From Actinomyces sp. B33 (GTDB lineage Bacteria > Actinomycetota > Actinomycetes > Actinomycetales > Actinomycetaceae): a stretch of DNA of 64,000 nucleotides. Positions 45,838 to 56,550 of the stretch are shown here, in pieces; the stretch's first letter is position 1, and the number at the start of each line of letters is the position of its first letter. The stretch spans positions 403,333 through 467,332 of the forward strand of contig NZ_JAMRYR010000002.1 of NCBI RefSeq assembly GCF_028437565.1. Direction: 5' to 3'. Under the pieces are notes generated by a model. That model saw only the letters and a list, made by a program, of their open reading frames with translations. It was not told the origin of the DNA and made no database searches. The position numbers and the translations under genes were made by a program.

Positions 45838-46638
45838 TCAATCGATGACGAGGACGACGGAGCGGATCGTCCCGCCCGCGCGCGTCGCCCGCGCCTCGTC
45901 GATCTCGACGTCGACGACGCGATGCTCGTCCCTGGACGCGTCGCGCGCCCGCAGGCCCCGGGCGATCCGGTCGACGGCCTCGGCGGCCTCCCCCGACGGG
46001 GCCTCGGCGAGCAGCGCCCGGGTCAACAGCCCCCGCCACTTCTTCGCGTCGTGGGAGACCGTGCGCCGCACTCCCTCGCGCTCCCGGACGACGCCGACCC
46101 TCAGGACCCGGGCCCAGGGGGCCGGGCAGGCCTGGCGGTAGGGTCCCGACCTCATATCGAGCACCTCCTGCGACCCGGTCTCCTCGCGCAGCGCCGGCTC
46201 GAGGCGGGGGCGCCAGAAGGCGGCGAGACTACCGACGCCCGGCAGGTCGCGGCCCATGGCGAGACGATGATCGGGCAGGGGATCGGCGGGGGAGACGACG
46301 CCGAAGAGCCCGGAGAAGATCCTCACCGGCAGGGAGTCGAGGGCCCCCGGGGCGACCAGGTCGAGTCGGGCGGCCCCGTAGAGGACCCCGGTGAAGAGGC
46401 GGGCGGCGGGGGCGCACGCGGAGCCGTGCAGCGCGAGGTTCGAGGCGATCTCCTGCGCTGACCGGGCGCCGAGCCCGAGGACCTCGAGGGCGTCGGGGCG
46501 GGCGCTCGCAGCCGAGAGCGCGTCGATGACGCGGATCCGATCGTCGCGCAGCCCCGGCAGGACGAGGCGATCCAGGTCGAGGGCGGGGCCCGTGGACGGA
46601 GGGGTCTTCCCCTCGGAAGGGGGCAGCCAGATGCGCAT
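45838..46638 (-). CDS. yaaA: YaaA/DUF328 family protein
   Basis: Family linked in Escherichia coli to hydrogen-peroxide tolerance through lowering of free iron and DNA binding. The 266-residue product opens with the hallmark MRIWLPPSEGKT. It continues with AARLFTGVLYGA-RLD, RIFSGLFGVV-P-D and SHDAKKWRG, then a C-terminal VDVEIDEARATRAGG. The gene is divergent from rnpB and convergent with the coiled-coil gene. Confidence 0.9.
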   Translation of the reverse strand: MRIWLPPSEGKTPPSTGPALDLDRLVLPGLRDDRIRVIDALSAASARPDALEVLGLGARSAQEIASNLALHGSACAPAARLFTGVLYGAARLDLVAPGALDSLPVRIFSGLFGVVSPADPLPDHRLAMGRDLPGVGSLAAFWRPRLEPALREETGSQEVLDMRSGPYRQACPAPWARVLRVGVVREREGVRRTVSHDAKKWRGLLTRALLAEAPSGEAAEAVDRIARGLRARDASRDEHRVVDVEIDEARATRAGGTIRSVVLVID

Positions 46639-46662
46639 GCGGGCACCCTAACCGGTGTGGGG

Positions 46663-46668
46663 TAGGAT
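46663..46668 (+). promoter_or_regulatory. rnpB -10 element
   Basis: TAGGAT ends eight bases before the predicted 5' end of RNase P RNA, as expected for direct transcription of the mature end. Confidence 0.6.
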
Positions 46669-46675
46669 CGGCGAT

Positions 46676-47046
<371 letters not shown>

Positions 47047-47115
47047 GCCCCGCCGACGCCCAGGTTCGCGTACGCGCGGCAGACCGCGCACGGGGGGCGG
47101 GGCGGCTCGGGCCGT

Positions 47116-47874
47116 TCAGGGGCGCTGGCGCTGCTGGGCGGCGTACCAGGCGGCCCCGACGATCCCCGCCGTGTTGAAGAGCGCGGCCGGCACCATCGGC
47201 GTCTTGAGGTCGAGCAGGGGCATGAACTTCTCGTGGTTCTTCGACACGCCCCCTCCGACGACGAACAGGTCGGGGGAGAAGAGCATCTCGACGTGGGAGT
47301 AGTAGCGCTGGAGCCGCTTCGCCCACTTCTTCCACGACAGGTCCTGGAGGGTCTTCTGCCCCGACGACGCGCGCTTCTCGGCGTCGTGGCCGTCGATCTC
47401 GAGGTGGCCGAGCTCGGTGTTGGGCAGGAGCTTGCCGTCGTGGACGATGGCCGTGCCGATCCCGGTGCCCAGAGTCGTGATGATGACGATGCCGTCGACG
47501 CCCTTGGCCGCTCCGTAGGCGATCTCGGCCAGGCCGGCCGCGTCGGCGTCATTGAGGGGGACGACGTCGCGCCCGAGGACCCGGTCCATGAGTGCGTCGA
47601 CGTCGATGCCGACCCATGACTCGTCGAGGTTGGCCATGAAGGGGATGACACCGTGGATGACCGGAGCGGGGAAGGCGATGCCGACGGGGACGTCCGGGCC
47701 GACCCCGAGCTCGTCGAGGAGTCGGCGGCATACGTCGGCGACGGCCTCCGGGGTGGCCGGTCGGGGGGTGTCGATGCGCAGCCGCTCGCTGGAGAACTCC
47801 CCGGTGGCAAGGTCGACGAGGGCGGCCTTGATGCCCGATCCGCCGATGTCGATTCCGCATGCCGTCTGTGCCAT
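47116..47874 (-). CDS. ppgK: Polyphosphate glucokinase
   Basis: ROK-family kinase that phosphorylates glucose with polyphosphate or ATP, 252 residues. Motifs are GIDIGGSGIKAALVD (7-21), NDADAAGLAE, TLGTGIGTAIVHDG and the PPGK-specific NTELGHLEIDGHDAEKRAS. The last segment is typical for actinobacterial polyphosphate-dependent enzymes. GGGAGGGG lies before the ATG. It feeds glucose into glycolysis. Confidence 0.94.
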   Translation of the reverse strand: MAQTACGIDIGGSGIKAALVDLATGEFSSERLRIDTPRPATPEAVADVCRRLLDELGVGPDVPVGIAFPAPVIHGVIPFMANLDESWVGIDVDALMDRVLGRDVVPLNDADAAGLAEIAYGAAKGVDGIVIITTLGTGIGTAIVHDGKLLPNTELGHLEIDGHDAEKRASSGQKTLQDLSWKKWAKRLQRYYSHVEMLFSPDLFVVGGGVSKNHEKFMPLLDLKTPMVPAALFNTAGIVGAAWYAAQQRQRP

Positions 47875-47954
47875 TGCCCCTCCCAGGTGCTCGTCGTCGT
47901 CCACGAATCGTAACCCAGGGCCCGGTCGCGGGACCGGAGCCGCGGTGGCCGGCC

Positions 47955-48842
47955 TCATGGCAGGGTGAGGATCTCGGGACCGTCTTCGGTGACGACGATC
48001 GTGTGCTCGAACTGCGCGGTGCGCGAGCGGTCGGCGGTGACGACCGTCCAGTCGTCGTCCCATTGCTCCCATTCGACGCCGCCGAGGGTGAGCATCGGCT
48101 CGACGGTGAAGACCATCCCCGGCTCGATGACGGTGTCGTAGCGGGGGGCGGCGTCGTAGTGGGGGATGATGAGCCCGGAGTGGAAGGCCTCGCCGACGCC
48201 GTGACCGGTGTAATCGCGAACGACCCCGTACTCGAAGCGCTTGGCGTAGGACTCGATGACCCTGCCGATGACGTTGACCTCGCGACCGGTCCTGGCAGCC
48301 TTGATGCCCCGCATCATGGCCTCGCGGGTCCGCTCGATGAGCAGGTGGGACTCCTCGTCGACCTCTCCGACCTCGAACATCGCGCAGGTGTCGCCGTGGA
48401 CTCCGTCGACGTAGGCGGTGATGTCGACGTTGACGATGTCGCCCTCCGTGAGGGGGCGGTCGTCGGGGATCCCGTGGCAGATCACCTCGTTGACCGACGT
48501 GCACAGCGACTTGGGGAATCCCATGTACCCCAGGCAGGACGGATAGGCGCCGTTGTCGATGAGGAACTCGTGGCCGATGCGGTCGAGCTCGTCGGTGGTC
48601 ACCCCGGGGGCGACGGCGCGCCCGACGGCCTCGAGGGCCCGGGCGGCGATCGACCCGGCCCGGCGGATCCGCTCGATGGTCGAGGCGTCCTTGACGTCGG
48701 AGGCGGTGACGCGCTCGGGCCCGTCGTGGAACATGTACTCGGGGCGCTCGATCGATGAGGGGACGTCGCGGCGGGGGGAGACCCGTCCGGGGACGAGGTC
48801 GCCCAGGGGGGCGCGGGAGGCGAGAACGGAAGGGTGAGTCAT
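47955..48842 (-). CDS. map: Methionine aminopeptidase, type I
   Basis: Removes N-terminal Met after deformylation, 295 residues. A 40-residue N-terminal extension ([18 protein letters not shown]) is the ribosome-binding-type PxxP segment of actinobacterial type Ic enzymes. The metal ligands lie in [15 protein letters not shown] (Asp pair), GHGVGEAFH and TVEPML with a final Glu in [12 protein letters not shown]. The ATG at 48842 is chosen since no homology lies upstream. Confidence 0.94.
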   Translation of the reverse strand: MTHPSVLASRAPLGDLVPGRVSPRRDVPSSIERPEYMFHDGPERVTASDVKDASTIERIRRAGSIAARALEAVGRAVAPGVTTDELDRIGHEFLIDNGAYPSCLGYMGFPKSLCTSVNEVICHGIPDDRPLTEGDIVNVDITAYVDGVHGDTCAMFEVGEVDEESHLLIERTREAMMRGIKAARTGREVNVIGRVIESYAKRFEYGVVRDYTGHGVGEAFHSGLIIPHYDAAPRYDTVIEPGMVFTVEPMLTLGGVEWEQWDDDWTVVTADRSRTAQFEHTIVVTEDGPEILTLP

Positions 48843-48874
48843 GCGCACAGCGTAGACCCGCGCTCCTGCGGCGG

Positions 48875-49723
48875 TCACTCGTCCCTGTAGTTGCCCTCGC
48901 CGGGGAATGCGCGGGCGCGCACCGATTCGACGTAGTCGCGGGTCGCCGATTCGAGGGCGGCGCCGAGCTCGCCGAAGCGACGGACGAACGAGGGGACCCA
49001 TTCGGTCATCCCCGCCATGTCGGAGGACACGAGGACCTGGCCGTCGGTCGCCGGGCCCGCGCCGATGCCGATGGTCGCCATAGTGGTGGCGGCGGTGATC
49101 TCGGCGGCGAGGGACGCGGGGACCATCTCGAGGACGACGGCGAAGGCGCCGGCCTCCTCGAGGGCGCGGATGTCGGCCAGGAGGCGTTCGCGGGAATCCC
49201 CGCGGCCCTGCATCCGCGGCCCCCCCAGGAGGTTCTCGCTCTGCGGCGTGTAGCCGACGTGGGCGCATACCGGGATGCCGGCGTCGACGAGGGCGCGGAT
49301 GATCGGGGCCCGTTGGGCGCCCCCCTCGAGTTTGACGGCGTGGGCGCCGACGCGCATGAGGCGCGCGGCGGAGTCGAAGGCGCGCCGGGGGTCGTCCTCG
49401 TAGGTGCCGAAGGGCAGGTCGGCGACGACCATGACCCGGTGGACGGACCGGCACACGGACGCGGTCGCGCGCTCCATGTCGTCGAGGGTGACGGGGATCG
49501 TCGACGAGTGGCCGAGGACGACGTTGCCGTAGGAATCCCCGACGAGGAGCATGTCGACGCCCGCGGCCTCGAAGATCGGCGCGGTGAGCGCGTCGTAGGC
49601 GGTGAGCATCGTGATCGGCGTCCCCAGGGCCTTGGCCTGGGCGATGTGATGGATCCTCACTCGCCCGGGCGCGATCCCCGTCGTCGACGGGGTCTGCGCG
49701 GGTTCGGGGGTGATGCGGGACAT
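48875..49723 (-). CDS. panB: 3-methyl-2-oxobutanoate hydroxymethyltransferase
   Basis: First enzyme of pantothenate synthesis (ketopantoate formation), 282 residues. Family blocks are [37 protein letters not shown] with metal Asp, [22 protein letters not shown] and [15 protein letters not shown] with catalytic Glu, then [24 protein letters not shown] precedes the ATG. Neither panC nor panD is nearby. Confidence 0.95.
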   Translation of the reverse strand: MSRITPEPAQTPSTTGIAPGRVRIHHIAQAKALGTPITMLTAYDALTAPIFEAAGVDMLLVGDSYGNVVLGHSSTIPVTLDDMERATASVCRSVHRVMVVADLPFGTYEDDPRRAFDSAARLMRVGAHAVKLEGGAQRAPIIRALVDAGIPVCAHVGYTPQSENLLGGPRMQGRGDSRERLLADIRALEEAGAFAVVLEMVPASLAAEITAATTMATIGIGAGPATDGQVLVSSDMAGMTEWVPSFVRRFGELGAALESATRDYVESVRARAFPGEGNYRDE

Positions 49724-49877
49724 GGGTTCTCCTGTGGTCGTCGGTTGTCCGGCCCAGGGTAGTCCTCGTCGCCGATCGCGGGGCGACGAGGCCCAGATCG
49801 ACGCGGACGGGGAGGGGAGCGCGCGTCCTGGCGCACTATCATGGCCCGGGGCGCATGCGCGCCCGTGACCCGGATGA

Positions 49878-50975
<1,098 letters not shown>

Positions 50976-50976
50976 C

Positions 50977-53628
50977 ATGCCCATGATCCCGCTCAGCTGG
51001 CTCTGCGACCACGTCGACGTCGAGCCGGGAACCACCGCGGAGGACCTCGCCGCCGCACTCGTGCGCGTCGGCCTGGAGGAGGAGGCGATCCACCCGGCCC
51101 GCGTCACCGGACCCCTCGTCGTCGGGCGCGTCCTGACCCGCGTGGAGGAGACCGCCTCGAACGGCAAGGTCGTCAACTACTGCCGCGTCGACGTCGGGGA
51201 GCACAACGACGCCCCCGGCACCGGCAAGGAGCCGTCCGACCTGCCCAGTCGCGGCATCATCTGCGGCGCCCACAACTTCGAGGCCGGCGACCTCGTCGTC
51301 GTCTGCCTGCCCGGGGCGGTCCTGCCCGGGGACTTCGCGATCGCCGCGCGCAAGACCTACGGGCACATCTCCGACGGGATGATCTGCTCGGCGCGGGAGC
51401 TGGGGCTCGGGGAGGACCACGACGGCATCATCGTCCTGACCGAGCAGTACCCCGACCGACGGATCCCCGAGCCCGGCACCGACATCGTCTCCTGGCTCGG
51501 ACTGGGGGAGGAGGTCCTGGAGATCAACGTCACCCCGGACCGCGGCTACTGCTTCTCCATGCGGGGGGCCGCCCGCGAGTACTCCCATTCGACCGGGGCG
51601 GTCTTCCGCGACCCGGGCCTGCCCGGCGTTCTCGTCGACTCGGTCCCCGAGGCGACGCCCGACGGGTTCGACGTCCGCCTCGCCGACTCCTCCCCGATCC
51701 GGGGGCGGGCCGGCGCGGACCGCTACGTCGCGCGCATCGTCCGGGGCGTCGACCCGCAGGCGCCGACCCCTCGCTGGATGGCCGAGCGCCTGGAGATGGC
51801 GGGGATGCGGTCGATCTCGCTGTCCGTCGACGTGACGAACTACGTGATGCTCGACCTGGGCCAGCCGATGCACGCCTACGACCTCGATTCCCTCGCGGCG
51901 CCGGTCGTCGTGCGCCGCGCGCGCGCCGGGGAGTCCCTGACGACCCTGGACGGGCAGTCCCGCGCCCTCGACCCCGAGGACCTGCTCATCACCGACTCGC
52001 CCGATGCCGAGGGGTCGCGCGTCATCGGCTTGGCGGGCGTCATGGGAGGCGAGTACTCCGAGGTCTGCCCGACGACCCGCGACATCCTCCTCGAAGCCGC
52101 GCACTTCGATTCCGTGTCGGTCGCGCGCACGTCTCGCCGTCACCGTCTCCACTCCGAGGCCGCCAAGCGCTTCGAGCGCGGCACCGATCCCCTCCTGCCG
52201 GGGGTCGCCGCCCAGCGGGCGGTCGACCTGCTCGTCGAGTACGGAGGGGGGACGGCCGACCCGGCGGTCTGCGACGTCTCGGACCTGCCCGCCCCGACGC
52301 GCGTGCGGATGGGCGTCGACGAGCCCGAGCGCCTGACCGGCGTGGCCCTCGACCCCCGTCGGGTCCGCGGCCTCCTGGAGACCGTCGGCTGCCGGGTCGA
52401 CGGTCCTGACGCCGACGGCGTCCTCACGGTCGTCGCCCCGTCGTGGCGCCCCGATATCACCGGTCCGGCCGACCTCGTCGAGGAGATCGCCCGACTCGAC
52501 GGCTACGACCGGATCCCGGCGGTCCTGCCGCCGGCGCCCGCGGGCCGCGGGCTGACGCGGGCCCAGAGGGCGCGGCGCCTGGCCTCCGACGCCCTCGCGC
52601 AGGCCGGCCTGACCGAGGTCGAGTCCTACCCCTTCGTCTCCGACTCCTTCGACCGGCAGGGGATGGGGGCCGAGGACCCGCGTCGCAGGGCGCTGCGCCT
52701 GCGCAATCCGATGGCCGACGACGCGCCGTTGCTGCGCACGTCGATCCTCGACACCCTCCTGGACGTCGCGGGTCGGAACATCGCGCGCTCGAACAGCCAT
52801 GTGGCGGTCTTCGAGACCGGCATGGTCGCCCGCCCGGAGGGGATGGTCCCGGCGGGGCTGCCGTCGGCGCAATCGCGCCCCGATGACGAGGTCGTCGCGG
52901 CCCTCCTGGCCGGTACCCCGGCGCAGCCGTGGCACATCGGCGCGGTGCTGTGCGCGGATGCGACGGCCCCCGGGGTCCTGTCGACGCCCCGCCCCTACGA
53001 CTGGGCGGATGCCGTGGAGGCGGTCCGGCGCGTCGCCGGCGCCCTCGGCGTGCGCGTCGAGGTCACCCGGGCGTGGACGCCGGAGGAGGCGCGGGTCTCA
53101 GGCCCGCCGATGCCGCGCGCGGCGACGGACCCCGCCGAGGTCGCCCCCTTCCATCCGGGCCGCGTCGCCCGGGTCTTCGTGCGGGCCGGGCGGGATCTCG
53201 TCGACGTCGCCCTGGCGGGCGAGCTGAGCCCGGCGGCGTGCCTGGCCTTCGGGCTGCCGGCTCGCAGCTGCGGCTTCGAGATGGACCTGGACGCCCTCGT
53301 CGGGGCGATGCCCGTCGATCCGATCCAGGTGTCCGCCGTGTCGACCTACCCGTTGGCGAAGGAGGACATCGCCCTCGTCGTCGACGCCGACGTGCCGGTC
53401 TCGCGGGTCGAGCAGGTCGTCCGTCAGGGGGCGGGGTCCCTGGCCGAGGAGGTGCGACTCTTCGACGTCTACGAGGGGGATCAAGTGCCGGAGGGGAAGC
53501 GGTCTTTGGCCTTCGCCCTGCGGTTGCGGGCACCGGATCGGACGTTGACGGCGCAGGAGGCCGCGCGGGTCCGCTCCGATGTGGTCGCCAAGGCTCGCAA
53601 GCTCCTGGGAGCCGAGCTGCGGGGCTGA
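50977..53628 (+). CDS. pheT: Phenylalanyl-tRNA synthetase beta subunit
   Basis: Beta chain of 883 residues. Domains in order are the EMAP-like tRNA-binding fold (about 40-160), the B3/B4 editing domain (about 230-410), the B5 domain (about 430-500), the inactive class II core and a C-terminal anticodon-binding FDX-ACB domain (about 790-883). It starts one base after the pheS stop, so the two are coupled. Length is somewhat above the bacterial norm of about 800, as in other actinobacteria. Confidence 0.95.
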   Translation: MPMIPLSWLCDHVDVEPGTTAEDLAAALVRVGLEEEAIHPARVTGPLVVGRVLTRVEETASNGKVVNYCRVDVGEHNDAPGTGKEPSDLPSRGIICGAHNFEAGDLVVVCLPGAVLPGDFAIAARKTYGHISDGMICSARELGLGEDHDGIIVLTEQYPDRRIPEPGTDIVSWLGLGEEVLEINVTPDRGYCFSMRGAAREYSHSTGAVFRDPGLPGVLVDSVPEATPDGFDVRLADSSPIRGRAGADRYVARIVRGVDPQAPTPRWMAERLEMAGMRSISLSVDVTNYVMLDLGQPMHAYDLDSLAAPVVVRRARAGESLTTLDGQSRALDPEDLLITDSPDAEGSRVIGLAGVMGGEYSEVCPTTRDILLEAAHFDSVSVARTSRRHRLHSEAAKRFERGTDPLLPGVAAQRAVDLLVEYGGGTADPAVCDVSDLPAPTRVRMGVDEPERLTGVALDPRRVRGLLETVGCRVDGPDADGVLTVVAPSWRPDITGPADLVEEIARLDGYDRIPAVLPPAPAGRGLTRAQRARRLASDALAQAGLTEVESYPFVSDSFDRQGMGAEDPRRRALRLRNPMADDAPLLRTSILDTLLDVAGRNIARSNSHVAVFETGMVARPEGMVPAGLPSAQSRPDDEVVAALLAGTPAQPWHIGAVLCADATAPGVLSTPRPYDWADAVEAVRRVAGALGVRVEVTRAWTPEEARVSGPPMPRAATDPAEVAPFHPGRVARVFVRAGRDLVDVALAGELSPAACLAFGLPARSCGFEMDLDALVGAMPVDPIQVSAVSTYPLAKEDIALVVDADVPVSRVEQVVRQGAGSLAEEVRLFDVYEGDQVPEGKRSLAFALRLRAPDRTLTAQEAARVRSDVVAKARKLLGAELRG

Positions 53629-53645
53629 AGTCCCTGACGGCGGCC

Positions 53646-53712
53646 GCCGGACCGGAATCGACCGTGTGCATCCCGACTCAAAACGGGGATGGCTTCGGTC
53701 GGCCGGTCCGGC
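53646..53712 (+). terminator. Structured gap after pheT
   Basis: GCCGGACCGG (53646-53655) pairs exactly with CCGGTCCGGC (53703-53712). Inside are CGACC/GGTCG and CATCCC/GGGATG helices. The long hairpin probably ends the pheST unit, close to the next promoter. Confidence 0.5.
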
Positions 53713-53719
53713 ATTCTGC

Positions 53720-53725
53720 CACACT
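53720..53725 (+). promoter_or_regulatory. -10 element of the flavodoxin gene
   Basis: CACACT, the same hexamer as before rplS, ends seven bases before the ATG at 53732, which suggests a leaderless mRNA. Confidence 0.4.
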
Positions 53726-53731
53726 GGGGGC

Positions 53732-54226
53732 ATGCGAATCCTGGTTACCGCCTCCTCCAAGCACGGGTCCACCGACGAGGTCGCCGACGCGATCGCCGAG
53801 CGTCTGGGCGCAGGGGGCCACGAGGTCGACAGGATCGCCCCCGAGGACGTCGAGTCGGTCGACGCCTACGGCGCGGTGGTCGTCGGATCGGCCGTCTACA
53901 TCCTCCAGTGGATCCCTCAGGCCCATGACTTCATGGATCGCTTCGCCGAGCAGCTCGAAGGAATGCCGGTGTGGGCGTTCTCCGTGGGGATGAACGGGGT
54001 GCCCAAGCACGCTCCGCAGGACCCGACCCGGATCGGTCCGCTGCTGACGCGCGTCGAGGCCAACGACGTGCGCTCGTTCGCGGGGCGCTACGATCCGGAG
54101 GTGCTGACGCTGCGCGAGCGGTCGGTGGCCCGACTGGCCGGCGTCGTCGAGGGGGATTTCCGGGACTGGGACGCGATCGGCGCGTGGGCCGACTCGATCG
54201 TCGAGGAGCTGGCTGCGCACGAGTGA
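53732..54226 (+). CDS. Flavodoxin-domain protein
   Basis: FMN-binding flavodoxin-like protein, 164 residues. The N-terminal ILVTASSKHGSTDEVADAIAERL is the phosphate-binding loop of the family, and VVGSAVYILQWIPQAHDF is the second flavin loop. It resembles the menaquinone-dependent protoporphyrinogen oxidase (HemG-like) flavodoxins, yet no haem gene is near. Its role could be general electron transfer. There is no clear ribosome binding site; the transcript may be leaderless. Confidence 0.82.
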   Translation: MRILVTASSKHGSTDEVADAIAERLGAGGHEVDRIAPEDVESVDAYGAVVVGSAVYILQWIPQAHDFMDRFAEQLEGMPVWAFSVGMNGVPKHAPQDPTRIGPLLTRVEANDVRSFAGRYDPEVLTLRERSVARLAGVVEGDFRDWDAIGAWADSIVEELAAHE

Positions 54227-54267
54227 ATCCCGCGCGAGTGAATTCTGTTTCGATGAGCGATCACTGA

Positions 54268-54304
54268 ACATGTAATCATGCGTAAGGCTGTATAGTCATG
54301 CATA
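54268..54304 (+). promoter_or_regulatory. argC promoter with two ArgR-like boxes
   Basis: Two imperfect copies of a TGTA-T-TCATGC-TA pattern lie at 54268-54284 and 54288-54304, about 20 bases apart, the spacing of tandem ARG boxes bound by an ArgR hexamer. TATAGT (54291-54296) is a good -10 inside the second box. Transcription from about 54304 would begin at the ATG. The local ArgR gene (57776) is the likely regulator. Confidence 0.6.
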
Positions 54305-55365
54305 TGATGTTGACAGCAGCCGTCGCCGGCGCCTCCGGCTACGCCGGGGGAGAGGCTCTCAGGATCCTCGCCTCCCACCCGTCGATCACCGTCACCACCG
54401 TCACCGCGGGGGCCTCCGCAGGGGCCCGCCTGTCCGACCTCCACCCCCACATCCCCTCGCTCGGGGACCTCGTCATCGAGGAGACCACTCCCGAGGCCCT
54501 CGCCGGGCACGACCTCGTCGTCCTCGCCCTGCCCCACGGCCACTCCGGCGCGATCGGCGACGCCCTCGACCGGCTCGACGACACCGGCGTCATCGCCGAC
54601 TGCGCCGCCGACCATCGGCTCACCAACCCTGAGGAATGGCGGCGCTACTACGGCGGGGGCCACGCCGGCTCCTGGACCTACGGTATGCCCGAGCTGCTCC
54701 ACGCCGGCGAGACCCGGCCCCTCGCCCAACGACGCGCCCTGAGCCGGACCGGGCGGATCGCCGTCCCCGGCTGCAACGTCACCGCCGTCACCCTCGCCAT
54801 CCAGCCCGCCGTGGCCGCCGGCCTCGTCGATGCCTCCCACCTGACCGCCACCCTCGCCGTCGGCTACTCCGGCGCCGGACGGGCCCTCAAACCGCACCTG
54901 CTGGCCTCCCAGGCCCTCGGCACCATGGCCCCCTACGGGGTCGGCGGCACCCATCGGCACATCCCGGAGATCCTCCAGAACCTGACGACGGCCGGTGGAG
55001 CCGACCTCGCCCTGACTTTCACCCCCGTCCTCGTGCCCGTCTCGCGCGGCATCCTCGCGACCGTCGTCGCGCCCCTCGTCGACGGCGTCGACGCCCAGCG
55101 GATCGAGGAGGCCTACCGGGTCTATGCCGACGAGCCCCTCGTTGACGTCCTGGCCGCCGGCTCCCACCCGACGACCGGCCCCCTGACCGGCACCGGCCGC
55201 GCCGCCGTATCGACGAGCATCGACGAGCGCGCCGGCACCCTGACCGCGATCGCCGCCATCGACAACCTCGGCAAGGGCACGGCGGCGGCCGCCGTCCAGA
55301 GCGCGAACATCGCCCTCGGCCTCGACGAGTACGCAGGAGTCCCCATGATCGGAGTCGCCCCGTGA
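54304..55365 (+). CDS. argC: N-acetyl-gamma-glutamyl-phosphate reductase
   Basis: Third step of arginine synthesis, NADPH-dependent, 353 residues. It has the dinucleotide loop AVAGASGYAGGEALR (6-20), the catalytic Cys157 in VPGCNVTAV, LALPHGHS and the C-terminal NLGKGTAAAAVQ-AN-A-GL. Possible starts are ATG 54298, 54304 and 54307. The second is chosen because it falls at the predicted transcription start; no strong ribosome binding site exists. It begins the arg cluster, and its stop overlaps argJ. Confidence 0.95.
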   Translation: MMLTAAVAGASGYAGGEALRILASHPSITVTTVTAGASAGARLSDLHPHIPSLGDLVIEETTPEALAGHDLVVLALPHGHSGAIGDALDRLDDTGVIADCAADHRLTNPEEWRRYYGGGHAGSWTYGMPELLHAGETRPLAQRRALSRTGRIAVPGCNVTAVTLAIQPAVAAGLVDASHLTATLAVGYSGAGRALKPHLLASQALGTMAPYGVGGTHRHIPEILQNLTTAGGADLALTFTPVLVPVSRGILATVVAPLVDGVDAQRIEEAYRVYADEPLVDVLAAGSHPTTGPLTGTGRAAVSTSIDERAGTLTAIAAIDNLGKGTAAAAVQSANIALGLDEYAGVPMIGVAP

Positions 55366-56537
55366 ACGCCAGAGGAGTGACCGCCGCACGCGGATTCTCC
55401 GCCGCCGGAGTCGCCGCCGGGATCAAGTCCTCCGGCGGGCGCGACGTCGCCCTCGTCGTCAACGAGGGCCCGATCGCCGCATCCGCCGGCGTCTTCACCT
55501 CCAACAGGATCGTCGCCGCCCCCGTGACCCTGACCCGCCGCCACCTGCGCGAGCGCGGCCTTCGCGCCGTGATCCTCAACTCCGGCGGCGCCAACGCCTG
55601 CACCGGTGAGGGCGGGGCCGAGGACGCCCGCGCGACCGCCGAGCGGGTCGCCGCCCTCCTGGGGATCGACACGGCCGAGGTCGGCGTGTGCTCGACGGGG
55701 ATGATCGGCCAGCGCCTCCCCATGGACGCGCTCCTGGCGGGCGCCCAGCGGTGCGCCCGCGAGCTCTCCGACGGCCCCGACGCCGCCTCACGGGCGGCCG
55801 ACGCGATCCGCACGACCGACACCGTCGCCAAGACCGCGGCGCGAACCCGGGACGGATGGACGATCGGCGGCATGGCCAAAGGGGCGGGCATGCTCGCCCC
55901 CGGCCTGGCGACGATGCTGTGCGTCCTGACGACCGATGCCGTCATCGACTCGGCTCGGGCCCAGGACTGCCTCGACGAGGCCGTGCGCACGACCTTCAAC
56001 CGGACCGACTCCGACGGCTGCATGTCGACGAACGACTCCGTCCTCCTCCTGGCCTCCGGGGCCAGCGGCGCCGCTCCCGACGAGGAGGCCTTCACCGAGG
56101 AACTGCGCGCCGTGTGCGCGGACCTCTCTCGTCAGCTCATCGCCGACGCCGAGGGAGCCTCGCACGACATCGAGATCCGAGTCGTCGGGGCCTCCAGCCA
56201 GAACGCCGGCGAGGCCGTCGCCCGCGCCGTCGCCCGATCCAATCTCTTCAAGACCGCGGTCTTCGGGAACGACCCCAACTGGGGGAGGATCCTCTCTCAG
56301 ATCGGCACCGTCCCCGCCTCGATCGCCCCCTACGAGCCCGACGACATCGACGTGTCGATCAACGGCGTCATGGTCTGCCGCGGCGGCGGGGTCGGACAGG
56401 ACCGGGATCTCGTCGACATGTCCGCTCGCGAGGTCCGCGTCGTCATCGACCTCAAAGCCGGGGTCGAGGAGGTCGTCGTGTGGACCAACGACCTCACCCA
56501 CGACTACGTGCACGAGAACTCCGCCTACTCGTCCTGA
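55362..56537 (+). CDS. argJ: Bifunctional ornithine acetyltransferase / N-acetylglutamate synthase
   Basis: Recycles the acetyl group between acetylornithine and glutamate, 391 residues, and self-cleaves into two chains. The cleavage site is at Ala-Thr184 in GLATMLCVLTTDA, and the alpha chain holds NSGGANACTG. The beta chain has the conserved DSDGCMSTNDSV and GNDPNWGRIL segments. The GTG start overlaps argC. Unlike the usual argCJB order, argD follows directly and argB is missing. Confidence 0.96.
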   Translation: MNARGVTAARGFSAAGVAAGIKSSGGRDVALVVNEGPIAASAGVFTSNRIVAAPVTLTRRHLRERGLRAVILNSGGANACTGEGGAEDARATAERVAALLGIDTAEVGVCSTGMIGQRLPMDALLAGAQRCARELSDGPDAASRAADAIRTTDTVAKTAARTRDGWTIGGMAKGAGMLAPGLATMLCVLTTDAVIDSARAQDCLDEAVRTTFNRTDSDGCMSTNDSVLLLASGASGAAPDEEAFTEELRAVCADLSRQLIADAEGASHDIEIRVVGASSQNAGEAVARAVARSNLFKTAVFGNDPNWGRILSQIGTVPASIAPYEPDDIDVSINGVMVCRGGGVGQDRDLVDMSAREVRVVIDLKAGVEEVVVWTNDLTHDYVHENSAYSS

Positions 56538-56550
56538 TTAAGGAGGCACG

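Noticed and set aside
47074..47089. GCGCGG-CAGA-CCGCGC hairpin between rnpB and ppgK as a terminator.
   Set aside because: The stem is short, has no T run and could be chance in GC-rich DNA, so it is not listed as a feature.
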